Source: Nocardia aobensis NBRC 100429
GTDB taxonomy: Bacteria > Actinomycetota > Actinomycetes > Mycobacteriales > Mycobacteriaceae
Direction: 5' to 3'
Assembly (NCBI RefSeq): GCF_000308375.1
Contig: NZ_BAFQ01000170.1
Coordinates: 1 to 50,657 of the forward strand
DNA: 50,657 nucleotides
Below are positions 9,973-18,843 of the stretch, piece after piece. Numbering within the stretch: the first letter of the stretch is position 1; every line of letters begins with the position of its first letter. The translations under genes and the position numbers were made by a program. Below the pieces are notes generated by a model, which ran no database searches, was not told the DNA's origin, and worked only from the letters and a program-made list of their open reading frames with translations.

Positions 9973-10267
9973 CGGCTTCGATCCGGCCGGCTCCTATCGG
10001 CTCGCGCCCTCGATCTCGCTGCGACCCGAGCCGTTCGGAGCGCTGGTCTACGACTTCACCACCCGGCGGCTGTCGTTTCTGAAGACCAAGCAGCTGGTGG
10101 CGGTCGTGCAGGGACTGGCCGATCACTCTTCCGCGGCCGCCGCTCTGGCGGCCGCGGGGGTCGCCAACGCCGAACACCCCCGCTATCTGAGCGCGCTGGC
10201 CGGTCTGCTCGAGGCGGGCACCATCACCCCGCGCCCCGCCGGCCCGGACGAACAGGATCACCGATGA
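9962..10267 (+). CDS. mftB: Mycofactocin peptide chaperone MftB
   Basis: A PqqD-like RiPP recognition protein of 101 residues that delivers MftA to MftC. The conserved core ALRPEPFGAL-type motif is present here as SLRPEPFGALVYDF, followed by RLSFLKTKQLV. GTG 9962 is chosen because it gives the usual short N-terminus; ATG 9950 in frame is an alternative. Its stop overlaps the mftC ATG in an ATGA junction, which indicates coupled translation. Confidence 0.92.
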   Translation: MSTDGFDPAGSYRLAPSISLRPEPFGALVYDFTTRRLSFLKTKQLVAVVQGLADHSSAAAALAAAGVANAEHPRYLSALAGLLEAGTITPRPAGPDEQDHR

Positions 10268-11445
10268 AGCTGGTCGAACATTTCAAACACGGCCTCGACG
10301 CCCCGATCTGCCTGACCTGGGAACTCACCTACGCCTGCAATCTGGCCTGTGAGCACTGCCTGTCGTCGTCGGGCCGGCGCGACCCGCGCGAGCTGTCCAC
10401 CGCCGAATGCAAGGCGTTCATCGACGAGCTCGAACGCATGCAGGTCTTCTACGTCAACATCGGCGGCGGCGAACCCACCGTCCGCGGCGACTTCTGGGAA
10501 CTGCTCGACTACGCGATCGCCCACCACGTCGGAGTCAAGTTCTCCACCAACGGAATTCGGCTCACCCCCGAACGCGCCCGCCAGCTCGCGGCCACCGACT
10601 ACGTCGACGTCCAAATCTCCATCGACGGCGCCACCGCCGAAGTCAACGACGCCGTGCGCGGACCGGGATCGTTCGACACCGCGATGCGGGCCATGCAGAA
10701 TCTGGCCGACGCCGGGTTCGAGAACTTCAAGATCTCGGTCGTGATGACCCGCCACAACGTCGATCAACTCGACGAGTTCAAGGCCATCGCCGACCGGTTC
10801 GGCGCCCAGCTGCGCATCACCCGGCTACGCCCCTCCGGACGCGGCGCCGATGTCTGGAACGAGCTGCATCCGACCACCGACCAGCAGTTGCAGATCTACG
10901 ACTGGCTCGTCGCCCACGGCGAGGGCGTCCTCACCGGAGACTCGTTCTTCCACCTCAACGCACTGGGCTCCACTCCCATCGCGGGACTGAACCTGTGCGG
11001 GGCGGGGCGGGTGGTGTGCCTGGTCGATCCGGTCGGCGACGTGTATGCCTGCCCGTTCGCCATCCATGACGAATTCCTCGCCGGCAATGTCCGCGACACC
11101 GGTGGATTCGACAGCGTCTGGCGCACCTCGGAACTGTTCGCGCGGCTGCGGCAACCGCAAACCGGCGGCGCGTGCACCTCGTGCTCGGCTTACGACGCCT
11201 GCCAGGGCGGATGCATGGCCGCCAAATTCTTCACCGGACTGCCCCTCGACGGCCCGGACCCCGAATGCGTGAAGGGCAACGCCGAACTCGCCCTCGCCGG
11301 TGTCGGCGCGAAACCCCAGCCGGACAAGAACCACTCCCGCAGTGCGCCGTCCCGCCGGTCGGTCGCCCTCGGCATACCGACCCGCGCCAGGACGACCGCA
11401 CCCGACCGGGCTTGCGACACCAGCCCTCTCGCTGGGCTCACCTGA
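10264..11445 (+). CDS. mftC: Mycofactocin radical SAM maturase MftC
   Basis: A radical SAM/SPASM enzyme of 393 residues acting on the MftA C-terminus. The SAM cluster motif is CNLACEHC (CX3CX2C, about residues 22-29), followed by NIGGGEPTVRGD. The C-terminal SPASM region has several cysteines, including CTSCSAYDACQGGC and CVKG, for auxiliary iron-sulfur clusters. Family members decarboxylate the terminal tyrosine and form the Val-Tyr bond. It overlaps mftB by four bases. The last roughly 50 residues are low-complexity Arg/Pro/Thr-rich, probably a non-conserved tail. Confidence 0.96.
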   Translation: MKLVEHFKHGLDAPICLTWELTYACNLACEHCLSSSGRRDPRELSTAECKAFIDELERMQVFYVNIGGGEPTVRGDFWELLDYAIAHHVGVKFSTNGIRLTPERARQLAATDYVDVQISIDGATAEVNDAVRGPGSFDTAMRAMQNLADAGFENFKISVVMTRHNVDQLDEFKAIADRFGAQLRITRLRPSGRGADVWNELHPTTDQQLQIYDWLVAHGEGVLTGDSFFHLNALGSTPIAGLNLCGAGRVVCLVDPVGDVYACPFAIHDEFLAGNVRDTGGFDSVWRTSELFARLRQPQTGGACTSCSAYDACQGGCMAAKFFTGLPLDGPDPECVKGNAELALAGVGAKPQPDKNHSRSAPSRRSVALGIPTRARTTAPDRACDTSPLAGLT

Positions 11446-11572
11446 CACAACCACCAACCACCCTCGATGCCCCCGGACCGCCCATCTGTCCCGCCACTGT
11501 CGGCCTCTCGGCTCGACATTGCCCCACGATGCGGTTTGCCGTATGGACTTCGACTGCAGCACAAGGATTCTC

Positions 11573-12745
11573 ATGGCAAGCACCCGTGACTGGTTCGAAT
11601 CGGTCGCCGAGGCCCAGCGCCGCGCGAAAAAACGCGTCCCCAAGGCCGTCTACCTGGCCCTGCTGGCCGGCTCCGAGGCCGGCGCCACCCTCGACGACAA
11701 CGCCGCCGCCTTCACCGAACTCGGCCTGCGCCCCCACATCGCCGACCTGCCCGCCACCCGCGACCTGAGCACCACCGTTCTCGGACAAGACATCTCGATG
11801 CCCGTGATCTGCTCCCCCACCGGCGTCCAAGCGGTCGACCCCGCAGGAGAGGTCGGTGTCGCACGCGGGGCCGCGATGTCGGGCACCGCGCTCGGCCTGT
11901 CCTCGTTCGGGTCCAAACCGATCGAGGAGGTCATCGCCGCCAACGACAAGACCTTCTTCCAAATCTATTGGCTCGGAAGCAAAGACGATATGGTCGCCCG
12001 CCTCGACCGGGCGCGTGAAGCAGGCGCCAAGGGCATCATCGTCACCCTCGACTGGGTCTTCGCCACCGCCCGCGACTGGGGCAGCCCCCCACTGCCCGAA
12101 AAGATCGACGTGAAGACCGCCGTGCGATTCGCACCCCAGGTCGTCACCAAACCCGGCTGGCTGCTGCGCTTCGTCAAGTCGGGAAAACTCCCCGACCTCA
12201 CCACCCCCAACCTCGTCCCGCGCGGGCAGCAGGGCCCGACCTTCTTCGGTGCCTACGGTGAATGGATGGGCACCCCACCGGTCACGTGGGACGACCTGGC
12301 CTGGCTGCGGCAGCAATGGGACGGGCCGTTCCTCATCAAGGGCATCGGCCGCCCGGACGACGCCAAACGCGCCGTCGACATCGGCGCCACCGCGATCTCG
12401 GTGTCCAACCACGGCGGCAACAACCTCGACACCACCCCCGCCGCGATCCGCATGCTGCCCAGCGTCGTCCAGGCCGTCGGCGGACAGGTCGAGATCCTGC
12501 TCGACGGCGGCATCCGACGCGGCAGCGATGTCGTGAAAGCGCTCGCCCTCGGCGCGAACGCGGTCATGATCGGCCGCCCCTACCTGTGGGGCATGGCCGC
12601 CGCCGGTGACCGCGGCGTCCACAACGTCCTCGAAGTCATCCGCCAAGGCATCGACTCCGCGCTCTACGGACTCGGCCACTCCTCCGTCCACGACCTCACC
12701 CCCGACGACGTCATCATCCCCGACGGCTTCACCCGGGGCATGTAG
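11573..12745 (+). CDS. mftD: Mycofactocin pre-redox-centre oxidase MftD (FMN lactate-dehydrogenase family)
   Basis: An FMN-dependent alpha-hydroxy-acid oxidase family protein of 390 residues. MftD oxidatively deaminates the MftE-released intermediate to give premycofactocin. Family marks are SVSNHGGNNLDTTP (catalytic HGG), LLDGGIRRGSDVVKALALGA and VMIGRPYLWG (FMN phosphate site). ATG 11573 has AAGGA about six bases upstream; the open frame extends further upstream, but that part is not conserved-looking. It follows mftC after about 127 bases and abuts the SDR gene with a one-base overlap. Confidence 0.95.
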   Translation: MASTRDWFESVAEAQRRAKKRVPKAVYLALLAGSEAGATLDDNAAAFTELGLRPHIADLPATRDLSTTVLGQDISMPVICSPTGVQAVDPAGEVGVARGAAMSGTALGLSSFGSKPIEEVIAANDKTFFQIYWLGSKDDMVARLDRAREAGAKGIIVTLDWVFATARDWGSPPLPEKIDVKTAVRFAPQVVTKPGWLLRFVKSGKLPDLTTPNLVPRGQQGPTFFGAYGEWMGTPPVTWDDLAWLRQQWDGPFLIKGIGRPDDAKRAVDIGATAISVSNHGGNNLDTTPAAIRMLPSVVQAVGGQVEILLDGGIRRGSDVVKALALGANAVMIGRPYLWGMAAAGDRGVHNVLEVIRQGIDSALYGLGHSSVHDLTPDDVIIPDGFTRGM

Positions 12746-13533
12746 TGGCCCCCGCCCCGGTCGCCATCGTCACCGGTGCCGCCCGGGGCATCGGCGCCGC
12801 CACCGTGCACCGGCTCGACGCCGCGGGCTGGCGCGTCGTGGCTGTCGACATCTGCCGCGACGACCCCGCACTCGGCTATCCGCTCGGCACCCGCGATCAG
12901 CTCGCCGCGGTGGCCGCCGCGCACGCGGGGACGGTCCTCGCCGTCGAAGCGGACGTGCGCGATATCGAAAGTCTTAGCCACGCAGTGGAACTCGGGATGG
13001 ACCGTTTCGGTCGGCTCGACGCGGCCGTCGCCGCCGCGGCCGTCATGACCGGCGGCCGCCCGCTCTGGGAAACCACCCACGCCGACTGGGCACCGATGTT
13101 CGACATCGGCGTCCACGGCACCGCCAACCTCGCCCGGGTCGCCGTCCCCGCCATGCTCGCCCGGCCCGAACCCCGCACCGGCCGATTCATCGCCCTCGCC
13201 TCCGCGGCCGCCCACCACGGCATGTGGCACCTCTCCGGTTACAACGCGGCCAAACACGCCGTCGTCGGCCTGATCAAAGGATTAGCCCACGACCTGCGCG
13301 GCACCGGCATCACCGCCACCGCCGTATCCCCCGGCTCCACCCGCACCGCCCTGCTCACCGAAACCGCCCGCCTCTACCACCTCGACACCGTCGACGACTT
13401 CGCCTCCCACCAACTCCTCGACCGCATCCTCGAACCGGACGAGGTCGCCGCCACCATCGCCTGGCTGTGCACGCCCGAATCCGCCGCCGTCACCGGAAGT
13501 GTGGTACACGCCGACGGCGGATTCCTGGCGTGA
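12745..13533 (+). CDS. Mycofactocin-coupled short-chain dehydrogenase/reductase
   Basis: An SDR of 262 residues. The nucleotide-binding motif is TGAARGIGAA and the catalytic motif is YNAAK, with an upstream ASAAAHHG strand. Between strand 2 and the DVRD motif it has the insertion typical of mycofactocin-coupled SDRs (DICRDDPALGYPLGTRDQL). In that group the NAD cofactor is held tightly and mycofactocin is the external electron acceptor. The GTG start overlaps the mftD stop by one base (TAGTG), so it is the last gene of the mft operon in this window. The alcohol substrate is unknown. Confidence 0.88.
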   Translation: MAPAPVAIVTGAARGIGAATVHRLDAAGWRVVAVDICRDDPALGYPLGTRDQLAAVAAAHAGTVLAVEADVRDIESLSHAVELGMDRFGRLDAAVAAAAVMTGGRPLWETTHADWAPMFDIGVHGTANLARVAVPAMLARPEPRTGRFIALASAAAHHGMWHLSGYNAAKHAVVGLIKGLAHDLRGTGITATAVSPGSTRTALLTETARLYHLDTVDDFASHQLLDRILEPDEVAATIAWLCTPESAAVTGSVVHADGGFLA

Positions 13534-13567
13534 ACGCCGGGTTCCTCGAGTACGCGCACCCGGCAAT

Positions 13568-13586
13568 CATGGCGCTTCGAGCCATG
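13568..13586. terminator. Possible bidirectional hairpin
   Basis: CATGGC and GCCATG form a 6-bp stem around a 7-base loop in the 55-base gap between the convergent mycofactocin SDR and resolvase-like genes. It has no T-tract and is weak evidence on its own. Confidence 0.35.
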
Positions 13587-13588
13587 GC

Positions 13589-13975
13589 CTATCGACCTGC
13601 GGCCGGATCCGAATCGAGTGGGTTCGGAGATCCACCGTCCGGCGCGTAACCGCCGCCTCGCTCATACGTGAACGTCGTAGCGAGGCAATGGATGTCGGTG
13701 ATTTCGGCAAGTTCCGGCGGGATGCGGCCACGGAGATGTCCGAGGTCGGGCACGATCAGCAGCTCGATCCGATGGGCGGTCACGTGATCGAGTAGGGCCT
13801 CCGCAACGACCAGGCTGCTACTTTTGGTCAGACCGAGGTAGGTATAGCCGAGCCGTCGGGCGATTCCCCGCATCGGCAGATGGAGCCGGTGAACGGTCTT
13901 CACCAGGTCCACACAGACGTAACCCATTGCATACGCGGGTATTTCATAGTCCATCGCATCGCCTCGCGAAGTCAT
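13589..13975 (-). CDS. Resolvase-fold-like protein lacking the catalytic serine
   Basis: A 128-residue protein that resembles the N-terminal catalytic fold of serine recombinases: AMGYVCVDLV at the first strand, then LLIVPDLGHLRGRIPPELAEI in place of the usual LVV-LDRLGR region. The first strand lacks the active serine (YVRVS in true resolvases, YVCVD here) and there is no DNA-binding tail. It is probably not a recombinase. ATG 13975 has GAGGA upstream and overlaps the preceding TM gene in an ATGA junction, so it is the last gene of a three-gene operon. Confidence 0.6.
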   Translation of the reverse strand: MTSRGDAMDYEIPAYAMGYVCVDLVKTVHRLHLPMRGIARRLGYTYLGLTKSSSLVVAEALLDHVTAHRIELLIVPDLGHLRGRIPPELAEITDIHCLATTFTYERGGGYAPDGGSPNPLDSDPAAGR

Positions 13976-14118
13976 CGGTCCTCGTCCTCGATCCGCCGGC
14001 GAATGGCGTCTACCTTGCGGTCCTTCGGAATGCGCTGCGGAACAATCAAGGTCGCGATCAGAACGCCCAGCGGCAAACCCACGCAGACGACAAGCCCGCA
14101 CAAAACCCATCCGCTCAT
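13972..14118 (-). CDS. Small single-pass membrane protein (48 aa)
   Basis: A 48-residue peptide with one N-terminal transmembrane segment (WVLCGLVVCVGLPLGVLIA) followed by a charged cytoplasmic tail (KDRKVDAIRRRIEDEDR). Both ends overlap neighbouring genes by ATGA junctions, which supports it as real. Its role is unknown; it may anchor or regulate the neighbouring soluble proteins. Confidence 0.65.
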   Translation of the reverse strand: MSGWVLCGLVVCVGLPLGVLIATLIVPQRIPKDRKVDAIRRRIEDEDR

Positions 14119-14342
14119 GACTGCCTTTCCGCCAGCGCGCGCCGACCGCGTTCGCTGATCTGCCACCGGGCCCACGAACTGCTGAAAACGATGAATCCGC
14201 ACGTCGACAAACGAGTAAGCGCGATGCGCACACGCCACCCGGGCAATGCCGCAGCGCGACGAATTTGTCCGGCGGTCAGCAGACCACCCGGTGCCAGCAC
14301 CGACAGCACCACACAATCCGACCTGTTCATTTTCGGCTTCAT
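14115..14342 (-). CDS. Small winged-helix-like protein
   Basis: A 75-residue protein that reads like a compact winged helix: a helix at GGLLTAGQIRRAAAL, a recognition-like helix WRVRIALTRLSTCGFI, and a C-terminal WARWQISERGRRAL typical of a wing and last helix. ATG 14342 is one choice; ATG 14372 would add ten residues. It is the first gene of a three-gene minus operon that faces a divergent Xre-type regulator. A DNA-binding role is inferred only from this pattern. Confidence 0.55.
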   Translation of the reverse strand: MKPKMNRSDCVVLSVLAPGGLLTAGQIRRAAALPGWRVRIALTRLSTCGFIVFSSSWARWQISERGRRALAERQS

Positions 14343-14551
14343 CGGCAGCCCCGCTGCCACCGCATCGACCATCGCGTTGCATCCACGAGCCGAGCAGACA
14401 CGAAATCGGGTAGCGGCCGGAACACGCGCGGGCCGGGCAGATGTCGTCAGAGGATGCACGCAAAATGCAGCGGGGGTGGGCGTGTGCGCGGGGGGTGTGC
14501 GATTGTCGAATGTTGTTGGATCGCATCGTTTACGCGTGCGACACTCCGATC

Positions 14552-15916
14552 ATGGGACGTAAGCCCAAACAACCCAACCTCGGACTGACAGAGCTCCTGC
14601 ACGAAGGGGCGATCAGCCGAGGCGGCCTCGCAAGACGAATCAACGATGCAGGACGAGCTGTCGGCCTCGAGCTCTCGTACGATCACACGTCGGTCGGGCG
14701 ATGGTTGAGCGGTGAGCAGCCGAATCCTCCTACACCACAGCTGATTGCGGCTGCATTCTCGGAGGTTCTGGGTCGGCGCATTGTGCCCGAGGACTGCGGC
14801 ATGTCCTCGAGTTCCGGCTCCGGCGATCTCGGATTGGAATTCTCGCTGAGTTTGTCCGAGGCGTTGGGCTCCGTAACAACGCTGTGGCGCGCTGACGTCG
14901 AGCAGCGCCGGTACCTGCTCGACGCTTCCTACGCTGTAGCGGTCTACCCCGCAGCGTCGATGCGCTGGTTGACGATGCCCGGACCCGACCATCCCGTATC
15001 TGCGGGTCGTCGTCGAGTGGGAAATGTCGATGTCGAAGGCGTTCTCGCGATGACGCGAACATTCCGTGACCTCGACAATCGAGCGGGCGGAGGCCGGGTG
15101 CGGTCGACGATCGTGCACTATCTACACAGCTCGGTGGCTCCACTACTGCGCGGGAACTATGCCGAACCAGTCGGACGAACGCTGTTCTCCGCGACCGCGG
15201 AGTTGACGAAAATTGCCGGGTGGGCAGCCTACGACCAAGAGGAACACGGACTCGCGCAGCGCTATCTGATTCAGGCTCTCCGACTCGCCAGAGCGGCGAA
15301 CGATCGTGGTCTGGGCGCTGAGATTCTGGCTGCTATGAGCCATCAGGCTACGTATGTGGGCCGCCCGGGCGACGCCATCGACCTGGCTCGCGCGGCCCGC
15401 ATGACTGCGCGAGCCACAAGTTCCGCCGCCCTGGAGTCGGAATGCCATTTGGCCGAGGCACACGGTCACGCAGCCCGACAAGACAACTCTTCATGTGCCG
15501 CGTCGCTGATCGCAGCAGAGCGCTCGTACGAAAAGGCCGACCGAACAGGTTGCCCGGAATGGCTGTCGTATTTCGATGCCGCATACATGGCCGCCAAGAT
15601 TGCACACTGTTTTCGCGAACTCGGCGACGACGCCCGTGCCGCCCGGTTCGCCGAACAATCTCTCGATATGTCGTCCGGTTACCACCGAGGCCGCGCCTTC
15701 AACCTGACCTTGCTGGCGTCTGTTCGAACAGCCGAGGACCCACTGGAGGCGGTGCGCGTCGGTCGCGAAGCAGTCGAACTCGTATCCGGGATCTCCTCGC
15801 AACGCAGCTACGCGTACCTACGTGAACTGCGACGCCGGCTCGATCGGCACAAGGACATCCCGGAAGTTGCCGACTTCCAGCACGAGGTACGGATTCTGAC
15901 TACACGACCGTACTGA
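14552..15916 (+). CDS. Xre-type regulator with TPR-like C-terminal region
   Basis: A 454-residue regulator. The N-terminus has a helix-turn-helix that reads LARRINDAGRAVGLELSYDH followed by VGRWLSGEQP, the form found in a large actinobacterial family. The rest is alpha-helical with TPR-like repeats (YDQEEHGLAQRYLIQALRLA, AEILAAMSHQATYVGRPGDA), usually a peptide- or protein-sensing region. ATG 14552 is followed by MGRKPKQPN. It is divergent from the winged-helix operon and overlaps the convergent Nudix gene by 17 bases. Its targets are unknown, but the adjacent small operon is the obvious candidate. Confidence 0.8.
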   Translation: MGRKPKQPNLGLTELLHEGAISRGGLARRINDAGRAVGLELSYDHTSVGRWLSGEQPNPPTPQLIAAAFSEVLGRRIVPEDCGMSSSSGSGDLGLEFSLSLSEALGSVTTLWRADVEQRRYLLDASYAVAVYPAASMRWLTMPGPDHPVSAGRRRVGNVDVEGVLAMTRTFRDLDNRAGGGRVRSTIVHYLHSSVAPLLRGNYAEPVGRTLFSATAELTKIAGWAAYDQEEHGLAQRYLIQALRLARAANDRGLGAEILAAMSHQATYVGRPGDAIDLARAARMTARATSSAALESECHLAEAHGHAARQDNSSCAASLIAAERSYEKADRTGCPEWLSYFDAAYMAAKIAHCFRELGDDARAARFAEQSLDMSSGYHRGRAFNLTLLASVRTAEDPLEAVRVGREAVELVSGISSQRSYAYLRELRRRLDRHKDIPEVADFQHEVRILTTRPY

Positions 15917-16436
15917 GCGCGCGGTAAACCCCGATTACCGTTGCAGCGCCGACGATGTCGCCGCGCTCGATCATCTTCGCGGCTTCAGCCAACGGGACCC
16001 AACGAATGTCCTCCGCTTCGTTGACATCCGGCACGGTGTCGGTTGGTTCGGCGCCCTGGGACAGGTACACCTCCTGCGGATGGTCGAGGGTGCCGATCGC
16101 GGGCTGGTAGGTGACCAGATGCCGCATCGACTTCGGCCGCCACCCGGTTTCCTCCTCCACTTCGCGGGCCGCCGCGGCCGCGACGTCTTCAGCTCCGTCC
16201 ACATACCCTCCAGGCAATTCCCACACCCAGCGATCGATGATGAATCGGTGCCGGTACATGAGCAGGACCTCGCGGCTGTCGTTGAGCACCACGGTCATCG
16301 CGCATCGGGGCATACGGGCGACGTACTGGGTGAACGTCACGCCGTCCGGCAACTCCACGTCGACCGTTGACAGCCGTATGTGTCGATTTTCGTCGACCAG
16401 GGTTTCGCCATGGATGGTCCACTGAGTGCGCGTCAC
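15900..16436 (-). CDS. Nudix hydrolase
   Basis: A Nudix hydrolase of 178 residues. The Nudix box is clear: GGYVDGAEDVAAAAAREV followed by EEETGW, matching GX5EX7REUXEEXGU with all metal-binding glutamates. An ADP-ribose or nucleotide-sugar pyrophosphatase type is likely from the overall length and the N-terminal beta-rich region (WTIHGETLVDENRHIRLS). The GTG start at 16436 is chosen because the sequence before it has no protein character; its ribosome site is weak. Its 3' end overlaps the Xre gene on the other strand. Confidence 0.88.
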   Translation of the reverse strand: MTRTQWTIHGETLVDENRHIRLSTVDVELPDGVTFTQYVARMPRCAMTVVLNDSREVLLMYRHRFIIDRWVWELPGGYVDGAEDVAAAAAREVEEETGWRPKSMRHLVTYQPAIGTLDHPQEVYLSQGAEPTDTVPDVNEAEDIRWVPLAEAAKMIERGDIVGAATVIGVYRALSTVV

Positions 16437-16815
16437 GTTCCGACGGTATCGCGAACTCCCATCCGGTGTCGTCGGTCGATCCCTCGCCAGCTCCTGCCCG
16501 GTGCGGGCGTGCCGCCGCCCGAGAAGTGCGACGCGGCCCAGTCTCCGACGGCGCCATCGCGGCCGACAATCGCCCCGCTCGCTCTCGGTTTGCCCCAACA
16601 TTCCCGCGTCGACGCTTCGACGCCTTCCCTGGATTGGATCGTTGCGAAGATCAGACTATCCTGCTGGTCAGGAATGAAAGAGCGCCGAGGCGGTGGCATT
16701 GCCAAGTCATTGCCACCGCCAGTTCGCTACCGGTGTTCAGTCCGATGCACCCGGAAATCGAAACTCGTCGCTTCCGGGTCCGAATCGACCTCGTCAGCGA
16801 TGGAGGACCACCGAT

Positions 16816-17778
16816 ATGTCGAAGACGAATTTCACCGCGTGGCCGCGGTTGCGGGTGGCGGAGTGGGCGGATACTCGCGAGACGCTGCATATGTGGATGC
16901 AGGTGGTGGGGAAGGTTCGGCTCGCGCATGCTCCGTTGTTGAATCACTGGTGGCAGGTCACGCTTTTCGTGAGTCCGCGGGGGTTGGCGACGCCGGCGAT
17001 TCCCTATGGTGATCGGTTGTTCGATATCGAATTCGACTTTCTCGCCCATCAATTGGTGATCCGCGCCGACACCGGCGACAGTCGCAGTGTGGCGCTCGAG
17101 CCGAAATCGGTGGCGCAGTTCTACGCCGAAACCATGCGGGCGCTCGACGAGCTGGGGTTGACCACGCGAATTCAGGGGCGGCCCAACGAGGTCGAGCCGT
17201 CCATTCCGTTCGCCGAGGACACCCGGCACGCATCCTACGATCCGGAAGCCGCGCAGACGTTCTGGCGGCAGCTCGTACACGCGAATCGCGCCCTCGACGA
17301 GTTCCGGTCGGGATATATCGGAAAGTCCAGTCCGGTGCATTTCTTCTGGGGCGCGATGGATCTGGCCTACACCCGGTTTTCCGGGCGAACGGCGCCGGAA
17401 CACGGTGGCGGTGCGCCGCATTGTGCCGATTGGGTCATGGTGGAGGGTTATTCCCGCGAACTCAGCAGTTGCGGGTTCTGGCCCGGCGGCGGGGAGGAAG
17501 GGGCGTTCTACGCCTACGCCTACCCCGAACCGGAGGGTTACCGCGAACGGCAGTTGCAGGTGCCGGGAGCGGGCTACGCCGCCGCGCTGGGGGAATTCGT
17601 CCTGCCGTACGAAACGGTGCGGACGGCCGATGATCCGAACGCTCTGGTTGCCGCGTTTCTACACGAAACATACTCGGCCGCAGCCGAATTGGGCCAGTGG
17701 GATCGGCGCGAGCTCGAATGCGATCCGCATCGGTGGGCCGAGAAGCGCGCGGCGGCGCCCTGGTCGTCGCTGCGCTGA
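16816..17778 (+). CDS. DUF5996 family protein
   Basis: A soluble 320-residue protein of the DUF5996 family, common in actinobacteria and proteobacteria and without a known function. Recognisable segments are WADTRETLHMWMQVVGK, HAPLLNHWWQ, RELSSCGFWPGGG and AFYAYAYPEPEG. ATG 16816 has TGGAGGA with an 8-base gap. The open frame upstream of this start is not protein-like. It is convergent with the DUF4185 gene, with only 8 bases between stops. Confidence 0.85.
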   Translation: MSKTNFTAWPRLRVAEWADTRETLHMWMQVVGKVRLAHAPLLNHWWQVTLFVSPRGLATPAIPYGDRLFDIEFDFLAHQLVIRADTGDSRSVALEPKSVAQFYAETMRALDELGLTTRIQGRPNEVEPSIPFAEDTRHASYDPEAAQTFWRQLVHANRALDEFRSGYIGKSSPVHFFWGAMDLAYTRFSGRTAPEHGGGAPHCADWVMVEGYSRELSSCGFWPGGGEEGAFYAYAYPEPEGYRERQLQVPGAGYAAALGEFVLPYETVRTADDPNALVAAFLHETYSAAAELGQWDRRELECDPHRWAEKRAAAPWSSLR

Positions 17779-17786
17779 CCCCGCGG

Positions 17787-18836
17787 CTACGGCGTGATGC
17801 CGTCGAACTGCATCACCCAGTACGGGCTGTTTGTAGTCGTATTCCATTGGGAGACATAGAGAGTGATGTCCGTCGATGAGCTCGACCGGGGGTGGATGAA
17901 GCCGCCGTAGAGCTGCGGGAAGGTGCGGACCCAGAACTGCCACCACGGCGCCGAGGCGACGATCTGGCGCTTCGGCGCCGTCCAGACGCGGTCGATGGCC
18001 GGTGCGGTGCGGGTGGCGATGCAGGCGCCGGCGACGTCGAAGTAGGACATCACCCACGTCCCGGCGATGTTCTTCACACTCACCTCGCCGATCGGCCCCA
18101 TCCCGCCGAACAGCGGCGTCGGAGTGGGATTGCCCCACCGCCAGGCCGAACCGTCGTAGCCCCAGTATTCGTACTCGCCGCGGACGGCGATCTGCTGCCA
18201 CGGCACGCGCATCAGGATCGGACCGTTGCGATTGTGGCTGCGCCCCCACTCCTTCGAGACGATATAGAGATAGCCGTTGTCGTTCCCGATGCCGGCGAAG
18301 GACTGCATCATGAACGGACTCCAGCCGCCGTAGCCGTCACTGCCGTCGTTGGGCCAGACGGCCGCGTAGTCGGTCCAGGTGGCGCCGTCGTCGTCGGAGT
18401 AGGCCAGCCCGCAGAACAGCGCACCGTGGCGATCGTCGGGGACGCTCCAGTCGTGCACGCTGGTGTAGGTCAGCCACGTTCGCCCGTTCGGATCGACGAA
18501 CGCGTCGTTGGGAATGCGGCTGACCTCGAACCCGTAACCGTTGTCGGCATTGTGTGTGTAGGTGAGGGCCTGTCGCGCCGGCGCGCCACCGGGGGTCGCG
18601 GAAAAGGTGGTGGTGGCGTCCGGGAGGTCGGAGCTGAACAGCAGCACGGGCGAGCCGAGCCACGTGCCCGACCCCTGACTGTCACCGGTGAACGTGTCGC
18701 CGAAGACGAAGCCAGACCGGCCCGGCGCGAAATGTTCTCGGCTGTAAGGGATTCCGAGATCGGTGCCACCTACTCCGAATTGCCTCGCCGTACTTCCGGC
18801 GAACCCGGTGAGCGGTGTCCCCCAGTGCGTCGCCAT
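17787..18836 (-). CDS. DUF4185 family protein (beta-propeller-like)
   Basis: A 349-residue protein of the DUF4185 type, in which repeated beta strands form a sialidase-like propeller. Segments such as FVFGDTFTGD, RTWLTYTSVHDW, GLAYSDDDGATWTDY and YVSQWNTTTNSPYWVMQF match that pattern. No signal peptide is visible from ATG 18836. It starts 7 bases after the stop of the small hypothetical gene upstream, so they are likely co-transcribed together with the muramidase-like gene. Homologues are often secreted or surface-related; its substrate is unknown. Confidence 0.75.
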   Translation of the reverse strand: MATHWGTPLTGFAGSTARQFGVGGTDLGIPYSREHFAPGRSGFVFGDTFTGDSQGSGTWLGSPVLLFSSDLPDATTTFSATPGGAPARQALTYTHNADNGYGFEVSRIPNDAFVDPNGRTWLTYTSVHDWSVPDDRHGALFCGLAYSDDDGATWTDYAAVWPNDGSDGYGGWSPFMMQSFAGIGNDNGYLYIVSKEWGRSHNRNGPILMRVPWQQIAVRGEYEYWGYDGSAWRWGNPTPTPLFGGMGPIGEVSVKNIAGTWVMSYFDVAGACIATRTAPAIDRVWTAPKRQIVASAPWWQFWVRTFPQLYGGFIHPRSSSSTDITLYVSQWNTTTNSPYWVMQFDGITP

Positions 18837-18843
18837 CGCCGGC

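Noticed and set aside
13589..13975. Active serine recombinase/resolvase
   Set aside because: The catalytic serine is absent, the DNA-binding domain is missing and no attachment site or repeat was seen nearby.
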